This document shows, one piece after another, positions 26,605 to 36,634 of a stretch of 64,000 bases of DNA. Each line of letters begins with the position of its first letter. The stretch's first letter is position 1. The stretch comes from Cohaesibacter intestini. GTDB taxonomy: Bacteria > Pseudomonadota > Alphaproteobacteria > Rhizobiales > Cohaesibacteraceae. The notes beneath the pieces were generated by a model. The model made no database searches. It had not been told where the DNA came from and was given only the letters and a program-made list of their open reading frames with translations. Location: assembly GCF_003324485.1 (NCBI RefSeq), contig NZ_QODK01000006.1, positions 159,170 to 223,169 of the forward strand. Direction: 5' to 3'. The position numbers and the translations under genes were made by a program.

Positions 26605-29600
26605 TTGGAACAGTCTCAGCATTCTTATGGCCTTTATGACCACAGCTTTGAAAAAAGCAGTTGCGGCGTCGGTTTCATGACCTACAAATCCGGGGTGCAG
26701 ACCCATGATGTTCTGGTCAAGGGGCACGAAGCTCTTTGCACCATTCCCCATCGTGGCGGCATGAGCTCTGAAGGTGTAGGCGATGGTGCGGGGGTATGCG
26801 TCGACTTGTCCCTGTCCTTCTTCCGCAAGATCACAGGCATGAGCAAACTTGAGCTTGGTGAGTTCGGCGTTGGCAACTTCTTCCTGCCTGCGGACAAACG
26901 CTCTTGGGATGCAGCCGACAAGCTGATCAAGGAAAGCCTTCAGAAGCATGATCTGCGGATCATTCTCGTGCGTGACGCACCGGTCAACAATGCAGTCATT
27001 CGCCCTGCTGCCGTCAAATTTATGCTGACGGTGCATCAGGTCGTCTTTATCAAACCCAATGACATGGATGCCAAGACCTTTGATCGCCGCATTCACGATG
27101 CGCTGATGTCGATCGAAGAGGTGGCCTATCTCGAGCCGAGCCTCAAGGGCCTCTATCCCCTGTCGATGTCTGCCCATACGCAGGTTTACAAGGGCCGTCT
27201 CAATTCCAATGAGATCATTCCCTATTTCATCGATCTGATGGACGAAGACCACGAAATTCACTCGATGTTCTTCCATACCCGCTTCTCGACCAACACCGAG
27301 CCGCAGCCTTCCATGGCGCAGCCCTTCCGGTTGATGGCGCATAACGGCGAGTTGAACACCGACAAAAAGAACCGTCTGTCTGAAGCTGCAATCGCGCAGA
27401 TGAAGAACCAGCAGATCTATTCCCCTCCGGGTCAGTCGGATTCTGCCCGTCTTGACCAGACGCTGGAACGGCGTCTGATAGAAGATGATCTGGATCTGAT
27501 CACCGCCGTTGTGGCAATGATGCCTCCGGCATGGGAAAATGATCGTCGCTTCAGCGAAGATGTTCAGGTAATGCTCGAATATTTCTCTCTTTATGAAGAG
27601 AAGAATGACGGCCCTGCTGCGTTGATTTTCGGCAATGGTACCGTAATCGGTGCTCGGCTTGATCGCCTTGGGCTACGCCCGCTGCGCTCGGTTGAAACCG
27701 ACGACTATCTGTGCGTGATGTCCGAAGCCGGTCAGATTGACTTCGAACCGGACAGCATTATCCGTCGTGGCCGGATCGAGGCTGGCGGCATGCTTTATTT
27801 CGACCACGAAACGAAGAAGTCCTACACCTCTGCCGACGCGCTGGAAATGCTTGCCAAGAAGCGTGATTATCGCGCCCTGCTCGAAAAGGCCCGCAACAAT
27901 CTTGCCGATCTGCCGCAGAAGGAAGGCGAAACGGAAGTATCCGCCGACTTCAACGATGTTCAGCGTTCGGTTGCCTATGGTCTCAATCAGGAAAGCTATA
28001 AATTCCTGCTCGACCCGATGATGCAGGCAGGCTCGGAGAAAATTTCGGCCATGGGCTATGGCGTCGCCATCAACTCGCTGACCAATCAGGAAGGCGGCAT
28101 GGCGAAGTATTTCTCGCAGCGTTTTGCGCAGGTGACCAACCCGCCGCTCGACAGCCTGCGGGAAGCCGATGGCATGACCCTGCGTGTGGCGCTGGGGCCA
28201 AAGCCCCACTTCAATCATGAAGAAACCAAGCAGTTGGTTGTTCAGAGCCCTGTTCTCTCGCCTGACGATCTGGCCACCATTCGTGCCCAGAGCGATGTGA
28301 AGGTCACCGAAATCGAGATGGTATTCGAGATCGATCACAATGCGGGCAGCGCCAAGGCTCAGGATGACCTGATTGCTGCGGTTGATGGGGTTTGCGATCA
28401 GGTGGAGAAAGCGGCTCGTGAACGTGGCGGCATCATCATTCTGTCCGATGCAATGGTCGATCAAAAACTGGCTGCAATCCCGCTGCCGCTGATGATCTCG
28501 GCAGCCAACCAGCGACTGATCGAACAGGGTTTGCGCTTCCGGGTGTCCATCATCGCCGAAAGCGGCCAGATCGCCTCGGCCCACCAGGTTGCGACAACCC
28601 TTGGTTTCGGGGCCTCTGCGCTGATGCCGATTGTTGTTGAAGCCCGTGCCAAGTTGTTCGCCAAAGGCGATGCTGCCGAAATAAAAGCTGGCATAGCCCG
28701 CTATATCAAGGCGGCCAACAAGTCATTGATGAAAACCATGGGCAAGGTCGGTCTGTGCACCGCCGAAAGCTATATTGGCGGCGAGTTTTTCGAGCCGAAC
28801 TTCCTTGATACCGACGAAGAAATCCTCAAGCGCTACTTCCCGAACATGCGCAACACGGTTGGCGGCGTGAATTTTGCCGCTATCGCGCAGAGCGTTGTCG
28901 ACTGGCACAAACGCGCCTGTCAGGTAGAGAAGGAAGAAGACATTCCGCTGTTGGGCCTGTTCAAGGAACGCTCCGAAGGCGCTGGCCATACCTACGGCAC
29001 TGCCGCCGTGCGTGGCTTCGTGGAGATGACCGAAGAGCCGATCCAGAGCAACAAGCCATCCGGGGATGCCGATGACATCGACACGACGGACCTGCGCTTG
29101 TTGCAAGTCGCGCGGTTGCAAGATGCCTATGGCAAGGGCTCGGAGGCCTACAAGAATACCAGCTTCAGCCGTCTGACGCCGGAAGAGATTGACGCCTTCC
29201 AGATCACCGAGAGCTATCGGAAATTCTCACTTGATTTGTTCAAGGAGCGCGAAAAACGTCCTGCAGCCCTGCGTGATGTGCTGGCTTTCCCTGCCGATAT
29301 CAACTGGGCCATGTCGGCGGATGAGTTTGCGCAGTCTTTGTTCCAGCATGATCTGGTTGGCAACAACAACTTCGTTGTGCGCGGCATGACTGTGGACTCA
29401 AATGGCGAAGGTCATTTTGACGTCACGCTGACAGAGAATGCCACCCATGACCGGTTGATCGCGCTGACGGTTGCGCTCAAAGGCAAATTTGGCAAGGAAC
29501 TCGAAAGCCTTGAAACCGAAGATGATGTCATTCACATCAAGGCATCCGGTCAGGCAAACTTCTATTTCGACCATGTGAAGTCGGCCAATCCGAAGCTTCC

Positions 29601-32085
29601 TCTGGATGCAATCCAGCCTGCGCACGAAGTAACGGCAACCCTGGCCTCGGGCGCCATGTCTCACGGTGCTCTGGTTGCGCCAGCCCACGAAGCGGTGGCG
29701 CATGGCACGAACATGGCCGGCGGCTTCTCCAACTCTGGTGAAGGGGGGGAGCATTTCACCCGCTATGGCACCATTCGTTCCAGCCGCATCAAGCAGCTGG
29801 CATCTGGTCGTTTTGGTGTCTGGACCGGTTATCTGGCCGACCCGACCCTTGAAGAGCTGGAAATCAAGATCGCACAGGGTGCAAAGCCCGGTGAAGGCGG
29901 TCAGCTGCCCGGCAAGAAGGTGACGGTGGAAATCGCGGCGGCCCGTGGCGGCACGCCGGGGGTAGAACTGATCTCCCCTCCACCGCATCACGACACCTAT
30001 TCGATCGAGGATTTGGCACAGCTGATCCACGATGCAAAAGCAGCCCGCGTGCGGGTTATCGTCAAGCTCGTATCGTCCGAGGGCATTGGCACGATTGCGG
30101 TTGGCGTGGCCAAGGCTGGCGCCGATGTGATCAACATAGCCGGCAACACCGGTGGCACGGGTGCGGCGGCAGTGACGTCGTTGAAAAATACTGGCCGGGC
30201 TGCAGAAATCGGCCTTGCGGAAGTGCATCAGGCGCTGTGTGTCAACGGGTTGCGCGAGAAGGTTATTCTGCGGTGCTCGAACGCCCATCAGACGGCCTCC
30301 GACGTTGTCAAATCGGCCCTTCTGGGTGGGGACAGCTTTGAGTTTGGTACCACGGCTCTGATGATGCTGAAATGCGTCATGGCGAAAAACTGCAACGTCA
30401 AATGCCCAGCCGGTCTGACCACCAACTCCGAAGTGTTTGATGGTGATCCACGGGCGCTGGCCCAGTATCTGCTGAACATTGCTCACGAGGTGCGCGAAAT
30501 TCTTGCAGGCCTTGGCTTCAAGAGCCTGAAGGAAGCGCGGGGCCGTGCGGACTATCTGCATCTGGTCAAGCATCCAAGCGCCATCGGTCAGATGGATTTG
30601 CGCAAAATGTTGCAGGTGGTCCATGAGGTCAAAATCAAGGAGCCAGTCTATCTCGAAGCCAATTTTGATGTCGACAACCAGCTCTTGAAAGACTTCAAAA
30701 ATCAGGCTGTTCAGCGTCATCAGAGCCGGGTCAAGCTGGTGGTCGAGAAGAAACTCGACAACCGCAACAAGACCGTTGGTGGCCAGTTGGCGATCGATAT
30801 CGAGCGTATGCTGCAGCATGAATTGTCGGAAAAACATCTGGCATCCATGCCAATAATCTATACCGATGACCGTGGCCGCAACCTGATCAAGCCGGAGTTG
30901 CTGGAAATCCATACCCATGGATCTGCCGGTCAGTCCTATGCTGCTTTCTGCAACTCGGGCATGGTGTTCCATCATACCGGCACCTGCAACGACGGTGTTG
31001 GCAAGGGGGCATCCGGCGGCAACATTGCCATCCATTCTCCGGGTGGCGGTGAGACCGAAAACTATCTCATCGGCAACTTTGCCCTGTTCGGTGCATCCGG
31101 CTCGGCCCTGTTTGTCGAAGGGGGAGCCGGTGACCGCTTCGGTGTTCGTAACTCCGGTGCGACGGCGGTGGTCGAAGGCGTTGGTGATTTCTGCTGCGAA
31201 TATATGACCAATGGCGCCATCATGAACCTTGGTGGCTTTGGCAAGGGCTTCTGCAACGGCATGTCCGGTGGTGTGGCCTATCAGTATGATCCGTATGATC
31301 AGCTGGAATCGCTCTACAGCCATGACTCGGTCAAACTGCACCGCCTTGATACGGACAGTGACCGCGCCAAGCTGCACCGGATCGCGGTGAAAACGCTGTT
31401 GGAACGGCATGTAAAATTCACCAATTCGGCCAAGGCCCGCTTCCTTCTGGAGAATTTTGAAACAGAACTCGCTAACTTCAAGTTTGCGACCCCTCTGGCG
31501 CTCGAAACCTACCAGAACTATGAGGCGATCCTGAAAGCCAATACGCCAAAAGAGCTGACCGAAGAGCTGGCACAGGCTCTGGTTTCCTACCAGATCCGCA
31601 AGTTCAAGGAAGCCTATCGCGATGGCAAACTGGTCGCGAACGGCATGGTGCCTCAGCAGGGTCAGAACGACACCAAGCTGATGTATGAGCTGCTCAACAA
31701 CTACACCGTCATCAACATGGCGCAACAGATCGTCAAAGGCCGCTACAAGGGGCAGGATATCGATGATGCAACGCTCAATTCTGGCGTTCGCAAATTGATC
31801 CTCACCGAGGACTTTACGCTGATGACCAAGTTGGCGGCGATCGCCCGTCAGGCTCTGTCAGGCTATTCCGACATGGAAATTGCCGTGATGGTGTCCGACA
31901 AGCGGATGAAAGACTACAAGACGGCCCTGTCCAACCGGAATGTCCGGCTGATGGATTCCATTGGAACCTATGGCTGGATCCTGCTGCAGGATCGACTGAA
32001 CCGTGAAGCCATGGGCACATTGCCCGACTTTGAAGCCCTTTTTGCTTCAACGTCCAGCATCGAGCTGATCAAGCAGGTGTCTTAG
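26605..32085 (+). CDS. gltB: Glutamate synthase large subunit, unusually long form
   Basis: About 1826 residues, some 300 more than usual. The TTG at 26605 is preferred because a GAGGA ribosome site lies 8 bases before it; an in-frame GTG at 26590 lacks one. Domains in order: type II glutamine amidotransferase with nucleophile Cys20 (SSCGVGF) after a short propeptide; a central linker domain; the FMN-binding synthase barrel (SPPPHHDTYSIEDL, GNTGGTGAAAVTSLK); a [3Fe-4S] site with Cys1257, Cys1263 and Cys1267; a GXGXG beta-helix (NDGVGKGASGGNIAIHSP); and a C-terminal extension of about 250 residues with no family recognised. It converts glutamine plus 2-oxoglutarate to two glutamates. The cluster spacing is C-x5-C-x3-C instead of the usual C-x5-C-x4-C. 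No gltD follows; a diflavin reductase does. Confidence 0.88.
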   Translation: MEQSQHSYGLYDHSFEKSSCGVGFMTYKSGVQTHDVLVKGHEALCTIPHRGGMSSEGVGDGAGVCVDLSLSFFRKITGMSKLELGEFGVGNFFLPADKRSWDAADKLIKESLQKHDLRIILVRDAPVNNAVIRPAAVKFMLTVHQVVFIKPNDMDAKTFDRRIHDALMSIEEVAYLEPSLKGLYPLSMSAHTQVYKGRLNSNEIIPYFIDLMDEDHEIHSMFFHTRFSTNTEPQPSMAQPFRLMAHNGELNTDKKNRLSEAAIAQMKNQQIYSPPGQSDSARLDQTLERRLIEDDLDLITAVVAMMPPAWENDRRFSEDVQVMLEYFSLYEEKNDGPAALIFGNGTVIGARLDRLGLRPLRSVETDDYLCVMSEAGQIDFEPDSIIRRGRIEAGGMLYFDHETKKSYTSADALEMLAKKRDYRALLEKARNNLADLPQKEGETEVSADFNDVQRSVAYGLNQESYKFLLDPMMQAGSEKISAMGYGVAINSLTNQEGGMAKYFSQRFAQVTNPPLDSLREADGMTLRVALGPKPHFNHEETKQLVVQSPVLSPDDLATIRAQSDVKVTEIEMVFEIDHNAGSAKAQDDLIAAVDGVCDQVEKAARERGGIIILSDAMVDQKLAAIPLPLMISAANQRLIEQGLRFRVSIIAESGQIASAHQVATTLGFGASALMPIVVEARAKLFAKGDAAEIKAGIARYIKAANKSLMKTMGKVGLCTAESYIGGEFFEPNFLDTDEEILKRYFPNMRNTVGGVNFAAIAQSVVDWHKRACQVEKEEDIPLLGLFKERSEGAGHTYGTAAVRGFVEMTEEPIQSNKPSGDADDIDTTDLRLLQVARLQDAYGKGSEAYKNTSFSRLTPEEIDAFQITESYRKFSLDLFKEREKRPAALRDVLAFPADINWAMSADEFAQSLFQHDLVGNNNFVVRGMTVDSNGEGHFDVTLTENATHDRLIALTVALKGKFGKELESLETEDDVIHIKASGQANFYFDHVKSANPKLPLDAIQPAHEVTATLASGAMSHGALVAPAHEAVAHGTNMAGGFSNSGEGGEHFTRYGTIRSSRIKQLASGRFGVWTGYLADPTLEELEIKIAQGAKPGEGGQLPGKKVTVEIAAARGGTPGVELISPPPHHDTYSIEDLAQLIHDAKAARVRVIVKLVSSEGIGTIAVGVAKAGADVINIAGNTGGTGAAAVTSLKNTGRAAEIGLAEVHQALCVNGLREKVILRCSNAHQTASDVVKSALLGGDSFEFGTTALMMLKCVMAKNCNVKCPAGLTTNSEVFDGDPRALAQYLLNIAHEVREILAGLGFKSLKEARGRADYLHLVKHPSAIGQMDLRKMLQVVHEVKIKEPVYLEANFDVDNQLLKDFKNQAVQRHQSRVKLVVEKKLDNRNKTVGGQLAIDIERMLQHELSEKHLASMPIIYTDDRGRNLIKPELLEIHTHGSAGQSYAAFCNSGMVFHHTGTCNDGVGKGASGGNIAIHSPGGGETENYLIGNFALFGASGSALFVEGGAGDRFGVRNSGATAVVEGVGDFCCEYMTNGAIMNLGGFGKGFCNGMSGGVAYQYDPYDQLESLYSHDSVKLHRLDTDSDRAKLHRIAVKTLLERHVKFTNSAKARFLLENFETELANFKFATPLALETYQNYEAILKANTPKELTEELAQALVSYQIRKFKEAYRDGKLVANGMVPQQGQNDTKLMYELLNNYTVINMAQQIVKGRYKGQDIDDATLNSGVRKLILTEDFTLMTKLAAIARQALSGYSDMEIAVMVSDKRMKDYKTALSNRNVRLMDSIGTYGWILLQDRLNREAMGTLPDFEALFASTSSIELIKQVS

Positions 32086-32137
32086 GACACCTGCCGTTCC
32101 GCCCGCCTCGCCCATTCCAACGAACGGATCACATATC

Positions 32138-33889
32138 ATGAACCTCCCGTTTCTTCCTGATGACGCGCCCTTCTCCAGCGATCAGAAATCATGGCTGGCC
32201 GGTTTTTATGCCGGTTTGCACTCCCAGATGCTGCAGGGTCAGCAGGCTTCCGCTCAGGAATCAACCGCAAGCCTGACCGCCCATATTCTGTTTGGCACGC
32301 AGACGGGCAACTCGGAGTCGGTTGCTGAAGATCTTGGGGCGTCGATGCGCTCCAATGGCATCAATGCAAGCGTTGCATCGCTCGACGATATCGAAGTTGA
32401 AGACCTGCTCAAAATGGACTTTGTCTTCATCGTCACGTCCACCTATGGCGAAGGCGAAATGCCGGACAATGCCGAGTTGTTCTGGGATGCATTTAAGGCC
32501 ACCACCGCGCCGCGTCTGGAGCATATGCAGTTTGCCGTTCTGGCGCTGGGCGATACGGCCTATGACGAATTCTGTGAAGCAGGCAAACAATTCGACCTGC
32601 GCTTTGAGCAGCTGGGCGCCAAACGGCTGGTGCCGCGCGTCGATTGCGATGTTGATTTCGAAGAACCGGCTGAAAGCTGGACCAATGAGGTTCTGGCTGA
32701 ACTTGCCAAGCAGAAGCCTGCCGGGTCTGGCGATGCGGTCACCCCTGCGGCAGCCGCACAGAAACCGGAAAAATCCAAATGGACCCGGAAAAACCCATTT
32801 TTGGCTCCGGTCACGGTCAATCGCCTCCTGTCCGGCGAAGGATCAGCCAAGGAAATTCGCCATTACGAGTTTGATCTGTCGAATGACGGACCAAAATACG
32901 AAGCAGGCGATGCACTGAATGTCATTCCGACCAACGATCCGGCTTTGGTGGCCGATTGGCTGGCGCATCTGGGTGTCTCGGGTGATACAGCGATCACGGG
33001 CAAGGACAAGTCCCTTGAGGCATTGCTGTTCAGTCAGTTCGAGATTTCGACCCCGAACAGCGAGTTCGTCAAAGCGGTGTGCGAGCGGGCCAATGACGAC
33101 CATCTGGCCCACATTGTTGGCCATGGCGACAAGGAGGCCATGGAGGCCTATCTGTGGTCCAAGGATGCGCTTGATCTGTTGCGGCTACATCCGGAAGTCA
33201 AGTTTTCCCCTGACGAACTGGTTTCGATGTTCAAGCCTTTGCAGCATCGTGCCTATTCGATTTCCTCCAGCTCCAAAAAATTCGAGGATTCGGTTCATCT
33301 GACGATCGCGTCTGTTCGGTATGAGAGCCACGGACGCAAACATGGGGGCGTTGCTTCCTGTTTCCTCGCAGACCGCGTTGGTGACGATGCTTCAAAGGTC
33401 TTCATTTCACCAAACAAGGCCTTCCGAGTGCCGGAAAATGGCGATGTGCCGATGATCATGGTGGGTCCCGGTACTGGCATTGCGCCATTCCGCGCCTTCC
33501 TGCAGGAGCGTGAAGCACTGGGTGCTGGTGGCATGAACTGGTTGTTCTTTGGCGATCAGCATGAAAAATGCGATTTCATCTACAAGGACGAACTGGCTGA
33601 GATGCAGGCGTCCGGCATATTGAACCGCCTCGACCTTGCTTTCTCGCGAGATCAGAAAGAAAAGATCTATGTTCAGACGCGGATGAAGGAAAATGGCAAG
33701 GACCTGTTTGCAGCGCTCGAGGAAGGCGGCCATTTCTATGTCTGTGGCGACGCGACCCGAATGGCGAAAGATGTCGACCAAGCCCTGCATAATGTGATTG
33801 CCGAACATGGCGGCCTGGATGAAGATCAGGCTGTCGACTATGTCAACCGCCTCAAAAAAGACAAACGCTATGTCCGCGACGTCTACTGA
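32138..33889 (+). CDS. CysJ-like diflavin (FMN/FAD) NADPH reductase
   Basis: 583 residues. An N-terminal extension of about 50 residues, then a flavodoxin domain (FGTQTGNSESVAEDL, about 48-195), an FAD-binding domain with RAYSISSS near 370, and an NADPH-binding domain (GPGTGIAPFRAFLQERE near 445; YVCGDATRMAKDVDQAL near 530) ending in an aromatic Tyr as in CysJ. Such proteins carry electrons from NADPH through FAD and FMN to a partner. In sulphite reductase the partner is CysI, but none is nearby; the gene follows gltB by 52 bases on the same strand. It is therefore a candidate electron donor for this glutamate synthase. That is inference from gene order; the annotation as sulphite reductase alpha subunit would come only from similarity. 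Confidence 0.88.
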   Translation: MNLPFLPDDAPFSSDQKSWLAGFYAGLHSQMLQGQQASAQESTASLTAHILFGTQTGNSESVAEDLGASMRSNGINASVASLDDIEVEDLLKMDFVFIVTSTYGEGEMPDNAELFWDAFKATTAPRLEHMQFAVLALGDTAYDEFCEAGKQFDLRFEQLGAKRLVPRVDCDVDFEEPAESWTNEVLAELAKQKPAGSGDAVTPAAAAQKPEKSKWTRKNPFLAPVTVNRLLSGEGSAKEIRHYEFDLSNDGPKYEAGDALNVIPTNDPALVADWLAHLGVSGDTAITGKDKSLEALLFSQFEISTPNSEFVKAVCERANDDHLAHIVGHGDKEAMEAYLWSKDALDLLRLHPEVKFSPDELVSMFKPLQHRAYSISSSSKKFEDSVHLTIASVRYESHGRKHGGVASCFLADRVGDDASKVFISPNKAFRVPENGDVPMIMVGPGTGIAPFRAFLQEREALGAGGMNWLFFGDQHEKCDFIYKDELAEMQASGILNRLDLAFSRDQKEKIYVQTRMKENGKDLFAALEEGGHFYVCGDATRMAKDVDQALHNVIAEHGGLDEDQAVDYVNRLKKDKRYVRDVY

Positions 33890-33913
33890 ATAGCGTAGTC
33901 TCGAATCCATGAT

Positions 33914-33944
33914 GAAAGCCGGCCCTCTGGGTCGGCTTTCTTGT
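33914..33944 (+). terminator. Intrinsic terminator after the diflavin reductase gene
   Basis: GAAAGCCG at 33914-33921 pairs with CGGCTTTC at 33933-33940, followed by a short T-rich tail. Confidence 0.7.
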
Positions 33945-34112
33945 GGGCCCTGTTGGAGAGAAGACAGACCAACTGGCCCTACGCCTTTCTATCTTCTTGC
34001 CTATTATGATCTAGTACACCCCACTTCCTTGTTGAACATTTCGCGTTGGCGTATAGTGGGGATGTTCAGGTTCATCATGGCGAGGCGTGGTTGGTCTTGC
34101 CCGGAGGCTTTC

Positions 34113-34433
34113 ATGGTTAGAATTCATTCCTTGCTGTCGGTCCTATTGCTGGCAACCGGCTTTTTCATTTCGAGCTCACTTCTCTCCAACACCGAAGGTC
34201 AGTTCAGCTTCACCGGTTTGGCCCAAGCACAGAGCTACCAATATATGAGCTGCAATCAATTGTGGCATGCGCGCAATGCGATCTATGCCCGTCAGGGCTA
34301 CTGCTTCAAAACCCGCCGCGCTCGCCAGGTTTTCGGCCCACGATGCTATGCGCCATGGGGTCGGTTGACCGCTTCGCAGCAACGGCGTGTCAATCGCATC
34401 GTGAGTTGGGAGCGGCGCTTTGGCTGCCGTTAA
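34113..34433 (+). CDS. Small secreted YARHG-domain protein
   Basis: 106 residues from the ATG at 34113 (GGAGG ribosome site). A signal peptide (HSLLSVLLLATGFFIS) is followed by a linker ending AQAQS and a YARHG domain: SCNQLWHARNAIYARQGYCF, then FGPRCYAPWGRLTASQQRRV and a closing ERRFGC. Four cysteines in the domain suggest two disulphides in the periplasm. YARHG is a small extracellular domain thought to interact with the cell envelope; its function is not established. Single-gene unit closed by a strong terminator shared with malQ. Confidence 0.75.
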   Translation: MVRIHSLLSVLLLATGFFISSSLLSNTEGQFSFTGLAQAQSYQYMSCNQLWHARNAIYARQGYCFKTRRARQVFGPRCYAPWGRLTASQQRRVNRIVSWERRFGCR

Positions 34434-34479
34434 GACCCGTTGAAACTGATGCCTGATCAGGTCATCGGATCAGAATAAC

Positions 34480-34515
34480 AAAGCCCCGCAATCGGTTGAT
34501 TGCGGGGCTTTTTGT
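34480..34515. terminator. Strong bidirectional terminator between the YARHG gene and malQ
   Basis: Perfect 14-base-pair stem 34480-34493 / 34498-34511 with a GGTT loop and T runs on both strands; it closes two convergent units. Confidence 0.92.
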
Positions 34516-34519
34516 TTGA

Positions 34520-36634
34520 CTAGTGGATCGATTGTTCGTCTGGATTTTCAAGTCCCGAAGGCGGGTCGATGTTGCGGCCATTGCGCGCCATCATGTCCGA
34601 TATCTTCTGAAAACCCGGAGCTGTATCAAGGTCTGTGAGGCTCAACGCGTATTTGCGGCGCCAGTTTGGATGCTCATCGATGGTGCCGGGCAGGTTTTGT
34701 GCCTCTTCCTGACCAAGCACATCATCCATCTGCACGGATATCATCGCCACCTTGGAGGCTGCGAGCTTTCCATGCACGACGTCGAACAGATGGTCGAAAC
34801 TGTCATCCATACTGCCGTCTTCGCCGTTCATCGCAGCAAGTGCCGACACATCCCGTCGGCGACTTTCCTTGGCTTCGTGAGAATGGCGGCTGCCATCTCC
34901 ACTCAGGCGATCGCGCCAGACAATGTCACTGCCGCTTAAGTATCCCTTGAGCGTGGGCGTATCATGGGTACTGAAGCAGGCAAGGCTGTATTGGCGCAGA
35001 TCATCTGGATGCTTGAAAGCACCATCGGGCCATTTCTCATATTGCAGGACCGAATAACCATAGACACCACGCGCCTGAACCTTTTCGCGGAAACCTTCTG
35101 GCACAAGTCCCAGATCTTCGCCGATGATCGATGTTCCAGATGCATTCGCCTCAATGGACAGAATGGCTAGGAAAACATCCATTGGCTGAGATACATAAGC
35201 CCCCGGGCTGCCATCCTCTGGGATCCAGAAGCTGCGATTGAGGCCGAGCACATGGTCAATCCGCAGGATACCAGCATGACGCATTGCCGACTGATAGATC
35301 TTGCGCAGGCTGCGATATTTGTTCAAGGCGAGCTTTTTGGGGGCATAGGTCATCAGCCCCCAATTCTGGCCGTCAGGTCCGAGTTGATCGGGTGGAGCCC
35401 CCAGAGAAACGCCCATGGCAACACTGTCAGCCTCGCACCAGCTTTCCGCACCGCCATGGCGCGCACCGACTGCCAAATCGAGATAGAGCCCCATCGAGCG
35501 GCCATCGGCGGAGGCGCGGCGCTGCGCGTCGGCAAGCTGGGTTTCGGCGACCCATTGTAGCCAGGCATGGAAGTCGATCCGGGCAGCCAGACGGGTACGA
35601 TGCTGATCGAGCGCAGTTGCGTCCCGGTCTCGCACAGCTGCCGGCCAGCGGCGCCAATCCTGCCCATAAAGCTCGGAAAGCGCCTCAAACAAAGCGAAAC
35701 GTTCGAGATAGTCACCACTTGCCTGCCGATGGGTCTGGAAGCACATTTTGCTTTCCGCACTCGCATGGGCATTAAACAAGGTATGGAGATCGCGCAAAGC
35801 GGCATTATGACAGATCCGGTGATCGCGATACCGCACGCTTTCAGATCGGCGCAGTTCATCCCATTGCGCTTCCACGGTCTGGAACAGGGCCCGCGCCTCG
35901 GGGATCTGATCAAGACCGGGTACAAAGTCGGCTGCAATATGCTGCGTGTTGTAAAAGCCGCGGTGGCTCGGCGAATAAGGGCTCATGGCATCGAGATCAT
36001 TGAAGCCCAGCGTATGAACCGGGTTGATACCAACATAGCTGCCGCCAAGCGACAAGGTATACTCGGCCAGACGCGCCAGATCTTCATAGTCCCCCAGTCC
36101 GGAATTGCGCTCACTGCGCAGGCCATAAAGCGGCGCATTGAGGCCCCAGATGTGTGACTTTCCGGTCAGGCTTTCAATTGCAGGCGCACGATGCGGCGCA
36201 CAGATAATGGTGACAATCTCACAGCGCCCTCCAACCTCGCAAATGAGATCATGAATGCCGGCTGGCAGTGCTGGCAGGGAGATATGGGTATCAGCAACAC
36301 CCGACAGGCTGTCAGGATGGACCTGAGACCGCACGTCTTCGCTCAATTGATCATCGAGTTCGATATGCCACTTTGCGCCGAGGCCAAAATTGCATTCATA
36401 GCCATAGCCTGCCCCGGTGACCAGTTCATGGGGGAACCAGCGGTCTTCCTCCACAGCCACATAGAAGGCAATGGCCTCATCGATCATGGCCTCATTGTCC
36501 AGCGCCAGACCATTGGCCTTCAACAGGGCAATCTGGGTTTCGATCGACGTATTAACGAGATTACCGTCAAAGTCATTATAGTTGGGGTGAATTCCGAAAT
36601 GTCTGGCAAGCAGATTGAGTTTGTCGACATTCAT
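34520..36634 (-). CDS. malQ: 4-alpha-glucanotransferase (amylomaltase)
   Basis: 704 residues, GH77 family. Visible family motifs are GSYVGINPVHTLGF with MSPYSPSHRGFYNTQ (substrate entry), LRIDHVLGLNRSFWIP with the nucleophile Asp, IIGEDLGLVPEGFREK with the acid/base Glu, and CFSTHDTPTLKGY with the third Asp. The long N-terminal extension (about 150 residues) is the MalQ N-terminal beta domain. It transfers glucan segments between maltodextrins in the cytoplasm, recycling the short chains left after debranching and phosphorolysis of glycogen. Last gene of the glycogen operon; its start overlaps the glgX stop by 4 bases (ATGA). Confidence 0.94.
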   Translation of the reverse strand: MNVDKLNLLARHFGIHPNYNDFDGNLVNTSIETQIALLKANGLALDNEAMIDEAIAFYVAVEEDRWFPHELVTGAGYGYECNFGLGAKWHIELDDQLSEDVRSQVHPDSLSGVADTHISLPALPAGIHDLICEVGGRCEIVTIICAPHRAPAIESLTGKSHIWGLNAPLYGLRSERNSGLGDYEDLARLAEYTLSLGGSYVGINPVHTLGFNDLDAMSPYSPSHRGFYNTQHIAADFVPGLDQIPEARALFQTVEAQWDELRRSESVRYRDHRICHNAALRDLHTLFNAHASAESKMCFQTHRQASGDYLERFALFEALSELYGQDWRRWPAAVRDRDATALDQHRTRLAARIDFHAWLQWVAETQLADAQRRASADGRSMGLYLDLAVGARHGGAESWCEADSVAMGVSLGAPPDQLGPDGQNWGLMTYAPKKLALNKYRSLRKIYQSAMRHAGILRIDHVLGLNRSFWIPEDGSPGAYVSQPMDVFLAILSIEANASGTSIIGEDLGLVPEGFREKVQARGVYGYSVLQYEKWPDGAFKHPDDLRQYSLACFSTHDTPTLKGYLSGSDIVWRDRLSGDGSRHSHEAKESRRRDVSALAAMNGEDGSMDDSFDHLFDVVHGKLAASKVAMISVQMDDVLGQEEAQNLPGTIDEHPNWRRKYALSLTDLDTAPGFQKISDMMARNGRNIDPPSGLENPDEQSIH

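Noticed and set aside
29398..31725. A 775-codon open frame on the minus strand inside gltB.
   Set aside because: It is fully antisense to a clearly conserved gene, has no ribosome site or recognisable domain, and follows from the codon bias of gltB.
32138..33889. Naming the diflavin reductase as sulphite reductase subunit CysJ.
   Set aside because: The domain order fits, but there is no CysI hemoprotein or sulphate assimilation gene nearby; gene order points to gltB.
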